Of a stretch of 64,000 nucleotides of DNA, positions 1 to 10,451 are shown in pieces. Within the stretch, counting starts at the first letter, position 1, and every line of letters starts with the position of its first letter. The stretch is from Zasmidium citrigriseum (lineage: Eukaryota > Ascomycota > Dothideomycetes > Mycosphaerellales > Mycosphaerellaceae): assembly GCA_002786025.1 (NCBI GenBank), contig NHNW01000019.1:1-64000 (forward strand), in the 5' to 3' direction. The notes beneath the pieces were generated by a model. That model did not search any database, had not been told where the DNA came from, and was given only the letters and a program-made list of their open reading frames with translations. A program made the position numbers and the translations under genes.

Positions 1-1213
1 TAGTATATAGAGATAAGTCTTTAAGTATAAATTTAGAGCTACTACTAATATTTAAGTAAAACTCTATATTATATCTCTAAATCTACTATATATATCCTAT
101 ATAGACTATAATTACTAGTAACTATTATTTCTCCTAATAGTAAGTAGTAGTTATACTATATTCGACTAGATTTAGAGATATATAGTATAATAGGCTAAAA
201 TATATAGATAGTAGGTATATAACGCTTAGAATTATACCTTCTTTTTAATAAGTATATCTCGTAACCTTAATAACTTCTATCTAGCCCCTTATATATATAA
301 ACTATAAGTATTTAGAACGCTTAAAACGTAACTATACGTTTATAAAAGGCGATACTCTATAGCTTAGTACTAGCCTATACCTTTAACTACGCCTACGCTT
401 AGTATACTATCCCTTTCTTAATAGACTCTAATAGATAGCTTCCTCTCTCCTTATTAAACCTATTAAGTACTACTACGAGCCTTCTATATATACGTAGCTT
501 ACCTATAATAGCGTTATTAAACTTAAAGTATTAGTTTATAATATAAGGTTTCTATATATTAGGTCTTTATAAGATAAGGATAGTTATAGTCTAAGAATCT
601 ATCTATATAAGAGATATACGTAGATCTAAACTAGTATCTATACTTCTACTAGATAGTAATATAACTAGATTAATAGGATATAAGAAGTAAAAAGAATAGA
701 ATAGAATATAAGAACGTAAGACTAGCTATATTATAAGGTAGTAGGGACGAGAGTTACGTATAGGGTTTTAAACTATCGAGAGATCGAGTTTCTAAGAAGA
801 GCGCGAGAAGCGTAGGCTATTTAAGATAATACTAAACTACTAGTTAGCGTTAGGTACGTAATAAGCGGGGTTAGATAAATAGACGTAGTACGCTCGTAAT
901 AAGCTAGTAGAAGCTATAGTATAGAAATATACTTACTTATAGATCCTTAAATAAACTTAAACTAGTAACGTAAAGTATATTTAAAGAAATAAAAGTAAGA
1001 TAAGTATAGATATACTAATATATAACTTATTATTAGTATCTAATTAGAAGCTTAGTATCTAGTAAGTAATATATATAGAATTCTCTATTAACTACTCTAT
1101 TAGCTAAATAGATAAGCTAGTTATATAGAAAACTAGGGTTATACTACTAGTACTAGTATATATATAATAGATAAATACTAGTAGTATTTTATCTATTTTC
1201 TAATATAGTATTG

Positions 1214-1335
1214 CCCGACTATTGCCGATACAATAATAAATTCGCCCTTATACCGCTAGGTTTAGGTTTTAACTAGTTAAAACCTAAACCTAGCGGTATA
1301 AGGGCGAATTTATTATTGTATCGGTAATAGTCGGG
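1214..1335. repeat. 122-bp near-perfect palindrome (fold-back element)
   Basis: Two 61-base arms (1214-1274 and 1275-1335) are reverse complements around an ACTAGT centre with no spacer loop. I find one mismatch, G1224 opposite T1325. The pairing ends at 1213/1336, which would be a G.T pair, possibly a C-to-T change in an originally longer arm. Just outside, 1336-1357 holds three TG dinucleotides that are not in TTG context, whereas the surrounding compartment has almost none. It could be a miniature inverted-repeat or fold-back element that inserted after RIP, or one too short to be recognised by RIP. I could not identify a target-site duplication or a related full-length transposon. Confidence 0.8.
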
Positions 1336-2399
1336 TGAAATTTTATATGAATTATGTTAAAATAAGCTTATTTATCGAGACCGTATAGTATATATATAAT
1401 ATATAAAGTATAACGTAGATAATAATCTAATTAAAACTAGTTCTTTATATAATTCTAAGGGCTTTAAATCTAGTAGATAGAGCTTAATATTATACTCGTT
1501 TTTTACTTTATTTATTCTAGTTGTAAGCGTAACTTTAATTATATAGTATAGGATCGGTTTTAAACTCTCTATAAAGACCTTTCAAGCTCTATATATAGTA
1601 CCTATAGCGTAGAGAGCTAACTTCTTATAGAATAGCTAATAGTTTCTTTTTCTTATACTTTCTAGTTTATATATTATTTATATACGCTATAATTGCTACA
1701 ACGTACTAGAAAACGATTTAAGTAAGCGAGATATAGAGACCTCGGCGCTTTTATCTATTAGATAATATACTAGCCTACTTAAGTTAGTAACTTAGTATAG
1801 ATCTACCCGCTCGCCGCCTTTCCTAACGGCCTTTCTCTCCTACGTCTTACCTTATATAATACTCTACGACTATCTAAAATGCCTAGCCGACTACCTATAA
1901 TCCTAGAATTAGTATAGCTTAAGATTGTCTAGCTTTAGAATAATAGCGCGAGTATTAAGGACCTTCGAACGTATTATACGCGTATAGGCAAGAAACCCTC
2001 TAAGCGTATAATCGCGTCTACGCTCTCTAAATACAACGCTAACTACCGTTACTACGCCTATATTATAGACGTACTTCTTAATACGCGGATTACGGCCCTC
2101 TTCCTAGCCGAGGCCCTACCTAACGACGAGATTTTACAAGTTCTACGTATAGAGGGATAGCAATTATTATAGATATACTTTGTATAATATCGTCGTAGTC
2201 TCGGGCTAAAGCGACGACTGCAAAAAGCCGAGTATAAGGTACGGCGGGATAAGTTTCAACGTATAATTCGAGCTAAGATCGAGTTTAGATATATATAAGG
2301 ATATAGACGAGGGTATTTATAGGTATACTTCCGTACCTTAGAGACACGATCGTTTCTCTTAAGTCGGTAAGCATTGTATAAAGTAGTACTTGCTTTAAG

Positions 2400-3960
2400 G
2401 TCCCTTGTACGCTTATATAGCTTAACTAATATCTATTCTATCTTAGAGACCTTCTCTTCCGCGAAGTTAAGGCCGCTAATCCTATCGCCTTATATAATCG
2501 AAGTCAAGGCTTTACGCGTTAACGCGGAGACTTTATTATACTAGGTATTAACTTCTACTAGTTAATAGACGCACACTACAAACTTAAAGATTTTGGCTTC
2601 TAGATTTACGTAGTAGTTAACGCCGAATCGCGATATATTCTCTAGATTTACTATAGACCCTCGTCTCGTATAATAATCTCCGTACTCCGGCAGTTCGGTA
2701 TTGCTCTTAAAGCGCTTAGTAAAGCGCCTTATCTTGTCTGGACTAATAAGGGTAAGGAGACTATTCTCCTAGTAGAGGTATAATTCTAATATACCCGAAT
2801 TACACGCGGTCCCGACGTCCGATTTAAAGAGACATTCTGTTTTAGAACAAGTATACGGAATATACGGATTAAGAGTTAGTAGAACTAGCTTAGTAAGATA
2901 ATTTTAAAACATTAGCGGGTAAGTCTACTATCTACGTTCTAGTACGGAAGATTAATGTTTCTATATTATATCTAGTTACGCTATCGTTACTCGTCTTATA
3001 CAATCCAATCTCAACGTACTAACGTAATTATATTAATAGGATTACTTTTACTAACTCCGAAACCAAGGCCTTTTCAACAAATCTAGTCGACGCGACCGTA
3101 TTTTAATAAAGTATGTTTTTACGCTAATACTACGATATTAGCTTCTCCGGTTTGTCCGAACGTAGAATGTATATACTATTAGAAGTTAGAAAGACCGTCT
3201 ATACGTTCAATCTAGGATCCTAAAGCAGATATACTAGTATACGACTAAGGAGCCGTAAGGGACTCCTATTAACTAAGCCTTTATAGATTCGATACTAGAA
3301 GTAACGTATAGTTAGAGTACGTTTATTGTATAAACTGTAATCTTTATTTAGAAGCTAATAGGCTATTAGATATTAATAAGTTCCTACTACTAGATACAAT
3401 AGCTCTTTATAAGCGTATCCTCGAAAGCGAGAACTTTCTACGCGGCGTCGCTCGGTACAATCGATTTATTTACTCGGTAAATGCCTAGGAATACGACATT
3501 GTATATAAACGCCTTCGATTTTGCCTATAGAATATTATAGAAGTATTACTCGAAGAAACTCTTCTACCGTACGGCGGATAGAATTAGTAACTACCCTTAA
3601 AGGAAGTTCGGCAATTGTATAGAAAGTACTTAATTAACCCGGGCGCAATTAAGGAGCTTAAAGAGGAGCTTCGGTTCTATTTTCTAGATCTAGATATATC
3701 GTAAGACGACAAGAAGGTAGTTAAGACGGAGGTAAAGACAGAGGTTAAAGTTAAGGACGAGGTAGACGCTACTTTAAATAATATAGTTACGGCCGAGAAC
3801 GAGAGCGAAACGTATCTAAATAGGATTACTCGGCGACTCGAGGAGACGTTTCTAGACAGGCCTAAAGAGGGGATTAGCGAGGAAGGAGAAGGTTTATAGG
3901 ATTAACGTAATCTCGACCCGTACGTAGAAGACGACTCCTCGGATAAGGAGAACTAATTGT
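2400..3960 (+). pseudogene. RIP-killed integrase-core (DDE) gene relic
   Basis: One reading frame (codons starting at positions divisible by 3, e.g. 2550 and 3381) runs through this stretch with only TAG/TAA interruptions and no frameshift. Around 2565-2920 it resembles the integrase-core (RNase H fold) proteins found as multicopy genes in many fungi. It has an ID-A-HYKL segment followed by a RYIL strand, then a T-N-KGKET segment, then a RIKS segment followed by two stops. In the family I expect a DDE triad. Here the first Asp is present, the second reads Asn and the Glu reads Lys, both G-to-A changes. The C-terminal part (3381-3900) is rich in Lys/Glu. Whether it belonged to a larger transposon is unknown, and I saw no terminal repeats around it. 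Confidence 0.6.
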
Positions 3961-6548
3961 TTAAAGTAGAAAAGCTTAAACAAGCGGTAAAAGGCGTAGT
4001 AAGCCTACGTACTTAGGCTAGGCTTTTAATAGGCGTAAACTAACCTAAAACTAGAAGGTAAAGTATACGAGGAGCTATATAATCGACGGCGCTATCCGTA
4101 TACTCTTCTTAAAGGAGGTAAAAGGGTACGAGAGCTAGATCCTATTAACGTACGTTGCTTTATCTAACGCTACGAAGTAGGTATAAAGACGGAGGAACTT
4201 TATACCGTATACGGCATTTTTAGTATACGTAAGGCAATATATAAATATTATATAGAGTAAGAAGAGAAAGCAATCTAGATAAGACGCGGAATATATATAT
4301 AAATCAATTATTGTATAAGTAAAGTTATACTAGCTATTACTTCTTAATCGTATAACATTTACCCCTCTAGCTTTAAACTACGGCCTTATATATTCGCGTC
4401 GTAATATACCTAATAGGAAGCGCTACGCCGATTAGCTCTACGTATACCTAGTTATTCTACAAGTTATCTATGCCTATTACTTTGCCGACTAGAAGAGATA
4501 TCTACTCTATAAGGGCCGAAATCTAACACCGCTAACTTCGGCTATTCGAAACGATATTATATAAACGTACTAGTAGCCGGTTCGAAGGCTAGCTCTCCTA
4601 TAACCTAGCGATATTATTATCGATCTACTCGATAACGAATCTAAGCCTAAAGGCGCGTTAAATAGAATTAACGTATAGACAAAGCCTAGTACGACTATTA
4701 AAGATATCTTTCTAGGCCGTACAATTACGTAAGACTATTAAGCCGTAGCTTACGATTAGGCTCGCGCCGAGAAACCGTCTAAGTCTTACGTCTACGCTAG
4801 ATCCGAGCCTCCGAGTATCCGAAACGCTATATAGTCTCTCCCTACTATTACGAGTAACATTAATTGTATTATATTTAATATATAATGCCTCTTTAGTATT
4901 TATACTCTCGAATCGCTAGAAGACGATCTAGAATAAATCCGTTAATACCGCTAGAAGTCGAGTAGTACGTACCCTTATAATCCTAGAAAATTGTAACGTT
5001 TAGTAACGTCCTATCTTATACAATACTTATCTATCTTAGATACGAAGCGATAAGCGAGATACCGAGATATAAAAGTCAAAGACGTTAACGGTTTCCTCGC
5101 GATTCTATCGAGCTATATACCTAGTCTAAAATCTTATCTCGCCGATAGCCGTAATACCGACGTTAACATTACCTTTATATATAATAAGACATAAGGCCCT
5201 ACGTTCCTCTTACCCGCGGTTTTCGAGAAGATAACTCTTAAAGCGCTCCTCCCTACTAATAAGCCGAAGAACGCTCTAGCTAACTAGCCCTAACCTATCT
5301 TTATCTTTATTTCTCGAGAAGATCGAAGTAAGAAAGAGAAGGAAGACGTATTGTATAATAACGTAAATACTAACGATTTGGAAGAAGAGAAGAAACATAT
5401 TAAGGAAGAGAAGGATATTAAGCTAAAGCTTAAGGAACTAGATACGAGCGATAGCGAGGTACGTCCTTTATATCTTAATCTTTCCCCGCTAATAACGTAT
5501 TGTATAGAGTAATACGTCTTCTAACATAAGCGAAAAGGCGCTAGAACTAACACTAGACTCGACCCTACTAGTCGATACGTAAGTCGACGAAGGGCCTATA
5601 TAGTCCTCGGAATAGATAACGGAGGTACGTCGCGTGTTGTATAATAATTATATAATTTCGGAACTTATAAGACGTAGGCCGCCGAGGTCCTAATCGATTA
5701 CCGTCCTTAAACTTAATAGTTAATAGAACGAATATACTAGCTTTAAATTTCGACGAAGATAGTAGCCTAAAGGCTTGTAATAGAGAAGGCTTCTACTTAT
5801 CCTAAAACTATACGTACCGTGTACAATTAAGTGTGAATATAATACTAATACTTTTAGCCGACGCCGCGGACTCTAACGAAGTAAATATATAAGCGAAATC
5901 TATCGGTAGTTAACGAGTCTTTACCTTTAACTCTTCTTCGAGAGAGTCGAGTTACTAGACTAAAACAAGTCGATATAGAGAAAGACGTTTCCTTTAACTA
6001 GCTGCCTACGTATAGTACGAGGTTCTATAGCTAGCGCCGATAGGTAGAAGGGTATAGGTAGCGACTTTGTAGGCTTTTTTTCAATATCTCTTTTATATAG
6101 CTTATCTTATTACAACGTAGCTTTCCTCCTAATAAATCTTCAACTATACTTTGTATAAAGCGTTCTTAGCATATTTGTATTATAGTCGTTAATAAGTACT
6201 AGCGTTAGTAGTCGTCGTATACCTAGCGCTTTAGGACAATACCTTATACTATTATTTAGAAGCAAATAATTGTATACATAATATCGCATAAGGGTTCTGA
6301 CTTATATGCGCGCACGCTGTCCTACGTTGTACAATTCTGTTTGAAGTTAGTAGTGCGCTCGCGGCCGCTGGGCGCAATTAGCGGAGCTATTTTTGAATTG
6401 TTGCAGAAGTGAGCGCTCTCGACGCCCGTAGTACAGCCGTTGCCGTGTAACACGGCTGGATGGTTGAGCTTCGCCGCTGTGTCCGCGCCTCTTTGCCTTG
6501 CCAAGACGTGAGGCCGCATATCTTTGCGTCTTTTTCTCTTCCGCCACC

Positions 6549-9500
6549 ATGGCCTCCCTCTCCGCCAACGCTACACGAGAGGATATCGAGGACGAACTCA
6601 ACTTCACTGAAGTATTGCTTTCCTCGCTCGACCCTGACGCCGATGACTATGCGGCCGACCTAAAACAGCACACGGAGACCAAGATGGACCTCGAGCGACG
6701 TCTGGCCGCCATGCAGTCCAGTGCAGGTTTCTCTGGCCCTGGAAACTTTGGCATGGATGGCGTTGGCGAACAGCCCGCGCGCGAAGATGACACTCAGTGG
6801 TGGCAGGTCGCTATGAATGGACGGCCGTCTAGCAACCAAAGCAGCAGCAGTGGAAGCGGATTGTCTGGCCACCAATATGATGCCTCTGGTCCAGCATTCG
6901 GAGGCCATCTGAACGGCAATAAGCGAATGCGGCCGGACTCATCGCACCTGGACGACCGCGGCTCGAAACGCTTGACACCTGAACCCTCTAATTCTGCAGC
7001 TCCGCAATCACATGCTTCACATGCTTTTGGTTCAAGTGAGAGAGCACTGATGCAACAGCGGGCCGCTGAAGCCGCTATAAGAAGACAAGTCGAGGGCCAA
7101 CAAGCCGACGCCGCTCTTGCTCGACAACTCAACCAATCCAACACCTTTACCTCTTCATCAACTCCGACACCTTCATCATCCAGACCCAGTATCCAAACAA
7201 CACTCAATCACGACGGTACCTACCGCCGCCGGTCGACCGCAGCAGATCCACCGAACCTAACCTCCTCTCATCACATGCAACACTCGCCATCTCCGCATAT
7301 CAAGGCGGAACCCAGCTCAGCTGGACGTCAGCATCAACTGGTGCAGCGGCCGCGACAGCCGTCTGCAGTGGTCGATCTCACTGGTAGTGACAGTGAGGAC
7401 GAAGAGCTGATGGAAATCGCTCCTACAAGCTTCACTCCGAACCGCCGCCAGCCCCCACCAGCGAGTCGCACGGCCACCAACGGCTTGCGACCACTGCACA
7501 CTCCAACGCCGACGACCATGCAAATGCCTACCACAATGCAGATGCCCGGCGCGTATCCCCAGGCCACCCCGCCAGGCTCATTCGTCTACGGCAATCCTGC
7601 TGTCAACGGCGGTGCCTCGATCAACGGAGCGGCCAACCCACCTCCAAATGGCTATAGAAGCCCGTGGCTGAACCAGGCTATGAACGGCATCCGCACAGCG
7701 TCCTCAACTCTCGGCAGCCAAATGCAGGAGCTCAACAACTTGATGTATGGCTCAAGCCACCGGCCCGTGAATCTTGATGATGACAGCGATGACATCGTCT
7801 ATGGCGGCTCGCGTCGACTCGGCGACTACGCAGGCAACGAGGATCTGTACCGGTCACGAATGGATGATTTCATGAACTACGACCCAACGCAATCCAGAGC
7901 GGAGATCGAGAAGCTGCTTCAGAACATTCGCCCAGATGAGGACATGCCGGCACATCTGAGAGTTCAAACGCCAGCCGATATGAGCGTGAAGCTACATAAG
8001 TACCAGGAGCTTGGATTGACCTGGCTGAAGCAATGCGAGGAAGGCTCCAACGCCGGTGGCATATTGGCTGACGACATGGGACTGGGCAAGACAATACAGA
8101 TCTTGGCTTTGCTGGTGGAGAGACGCTCCGAGTTTGGCCTTCCGACTCTCATAATTGCACCAGTGGCTCTCATGCGGCAGTGGAAGCAAGAGATTCGTGA
8201 TAAGCTGAAGCGGAACCGTCAGCTGACCGTCTATACCCACCACGGCCAGAGCAAGAAGAAAAGTTTCCGGGAACTGCAGCAGTACGATGTCGTGTTGACC
8301 ACATACGGCAGTGTCGCCTCGGAGATGAAAAAGATTCTGGCACATCAAGAGCGTCAAAGCAGGGAGCCCGGTGTACAGCTGCCTGGCCCTAAGCTAGTCT
8401 TGCTCGCTGAGAACGCCAAATGGTACAGAGTCATTCTTGACGAGGCTCAGGTGCGTTTTCTTCTCTGGAACCTTTGGAACTCGCTGACTTACTTTCCCCA
8501 GTGCATCAAAAACAGAGGTACACTGACTGCGAAGGGTGCCCGAGCCCTGCAGGCGAAGTACCGCTTTTGCGTTACTGGCACGCCGATGATGAACAACGTG
8601 GAGTAAGCAAATCTTTAACCTTGACCGCAGCCCTATGCTGACCACTTATTCTTCTTACTGCAGGGAATTCTACTCACTCATCGCCTTTTTGAGGATAAGG
8701 CCATACAACTCGTGGGAAAAGTTCCGTATGGACATCAACATGCCCCTCAAGTCCGCGCATGAGAACATACGCTCGCAGGCCATGCAGATGCTGCAGACGC
8801 TTTGTCGTGCAGTAATGCTCCGCCGAACCAAGACGTCGAAGTTCGAGAATCGCCCGATTTTAGTACTGCCCCCTCGGTCCACTGAGGTCATCCACCCCGT
8901 CTTCGACGACGAAGAGCGGAAGTTCTACAATGCGTTGGAAACTCAGACGCAGTTGACATTCAACAAGTATCTTCGTCGCAACGAGATCGGACAGTCATAC
9001 TCAGCCATCCTTGTGCTCTTGTTAAGGCTTAGACAGGCTTGTTGTCATCCGCATCTGATCAAAGACTTCGGTATCGCTGCAGCAGCGGATTTGCAGCAGG
9101 ACCAAATGCTGGACTTCGCCAAGGAGCTTGCACCTGCCGTGGTGGCCCGGATCAAGGAGACAGGGGGCTCTTTTGAGTGCGCAGTGTGTTGTACGTGAGC
9201 CAAAGGCAAAAGTCACCCTCAACATGTCTGACACATGTACTGACTTTCTTTACTCTAGGTGATGCAACTCCCAACCCCGCGATCTTCATTCCATGCGGAC
9301 ACGACACATGTGCAGAATGCTTTGCGCGTTTGGCGGATGGAGCGACCCGAAATGGCGACGAGAATCCAGTGCGTTGCCCGCACTGCCGCGGTCCAATCGA
9401 TCCGAAACGCCTCACCGACTTCTTAAGTTTCAAGAAAGTTCATATGCCCGAACTTCTTACGCCGGAGGAAAGAGACAACTTCGATGCTGCGGATTCTGAC

Positions 9501-10451
9501 GAGGAAGGCGATTCGGACGAGACTGACGACGATGAGGACGACGATGATGATGCAGGCGTTGAGGATAAGACGTTGGGCGGTTTCATTGTCTACGAAGACG
9601 ACGACGACTTCCAACCCGATGATGACGCCGCGGATGGCGCAGCAGGCCCCTCAAATCGCGAGAAGCGTCGTGGTAAGAAGAGCTCGAAGAAGCGATCCAG
9701 AAAGGGCAAAGGCAAGAAGAAGGCGGTCACGCTTGCCGAGCTCAAGGCGAAGGCATCCCGCAACAAAGGCGCCAAAGCCAAATATCTCAGACGACTCCGG
9801 CGCGATTACATTGGGAGCGCTAAGATTGATAAGACTGTGGAGATTCTCAAGGAGATCATGGAGGACGAGGAGGGCGAGAAGGTGAGTAAAGCCAAGGATC
9901 AAAGTGCTCGTTGTTGCGTGTCTAACACTTTCTAGGTCTTGGTATTTTCTCAGTTCACGTCATTGCTGGACCTCCTAGAGGTTCCCATTTCCGGAGACCA
10001 TGCTTGGGACTATCGTCGTTACGATGGCAGCATGAGTGCGAGCGCGCGTGGCGATGCCGTGGATGACTTCCGCGACCCGACCAAGAATGTGCGCATCATG
10101 CTGGTCTCCCTGAAAGCCGGCAATGCTGGCCTCAACCTGAACATGGCCAGCCAGGTCATCATTCTCGATCCATTCTGGAACCCCTACATCGAGGAACAGG
10201 CCATCGACCGCGCGCACCGCCTCGGACAGCTGCGGCCGGTGACTGTTCACAGAGTCTTGATTCAAGAGACCGTCGAGGACCGTATCATTGCTCTTCAAGA
10301 GAAGAAGCGAGCACTGATCTCAGAGGCGCTGGACGAGCAGCAGGCATCACAGATCTCTAGGCTCGGTATCCAGGAACTTGCCTACCTGTTCGGCGTCACC
10401 CACGACCCAAGCCAACGCATTAACTACGCGCCCCGGAACAGGAACGGCTGA
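6549..10451 (+). CDS. ULS1: SNF2-family ATPase with RING finger, ULS1/Rad5-16 type
   Basis: Predicted nuclear ATP-dependent DNA translocase and putative SUMO-targeted ubiquitin ligase. Exons: 6549-8450, 8502-8602, 8664-9190, 9259-9881, 9936-10451 (1222 aa). The first intron is 51 bp and stays in frame if unspliced; splicing restores the canonical DEAQCIKN motif. The ATG at 6549 sits in a perfect GCCACCATGG context and is preferred over an in-frame ATG at 6498. Domains: a disordered Ser/Pro-rich N-terminus with a SUMO-interacting-like VVDLT plus acidic tail near residue 273 and a similar VNLDDD near 406; Walker A (GILADDMGLGKT, ~503); DEAQ (~631); TGTP; a C3HC4 RING (~840-885); then an acidic stretch and a Lys/Arg-rich stretch; helicase C with VFSQF, LVSLKAGNAGLNL and DRAHRLGQ (~1142). 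No HIRAN domain is seen, so ULS1 (S. pombe Rrp1/Rrp2) fits better than RAD5; RAD16 remains an alternative. Confidence 0.85.

Larger units (their letters stand above)
1..6290. other. RIP-degraded repeat compartment (left flank)
   Basis: The sequence is full of TA-rich words and retains many CG dinucleotides, but CA and TG are rare. In 1981-2400 I counted 12 CA/TG dinucleotides in 420 nt, against roughly 50 expected in unbiased DNA. This is the known mark of repeat-induced point mutation, which turns CpA into TpA on both strands. Long stretches still read as protein in one frame, broken only by TAG and TAA. An integrase-core relic (2400-3960) and a palindrome (1214-1335) are listed separately. 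From about 4.3 to 5.8 kb there is more protein-like sequence with only RIP-type stops, but I could not assign it to a family. The rest (1-1200, 1360-2400) shows nothing recognisable. No functional gene is expected here. Confidence 0.9.

Noticed and set aside
1214..1335. Possible CRISPR-like or terminator hairpin
   Set aside because: A single palindrome in fungal repeat DNA, without spacers and without a neighbouring gene to terminate.
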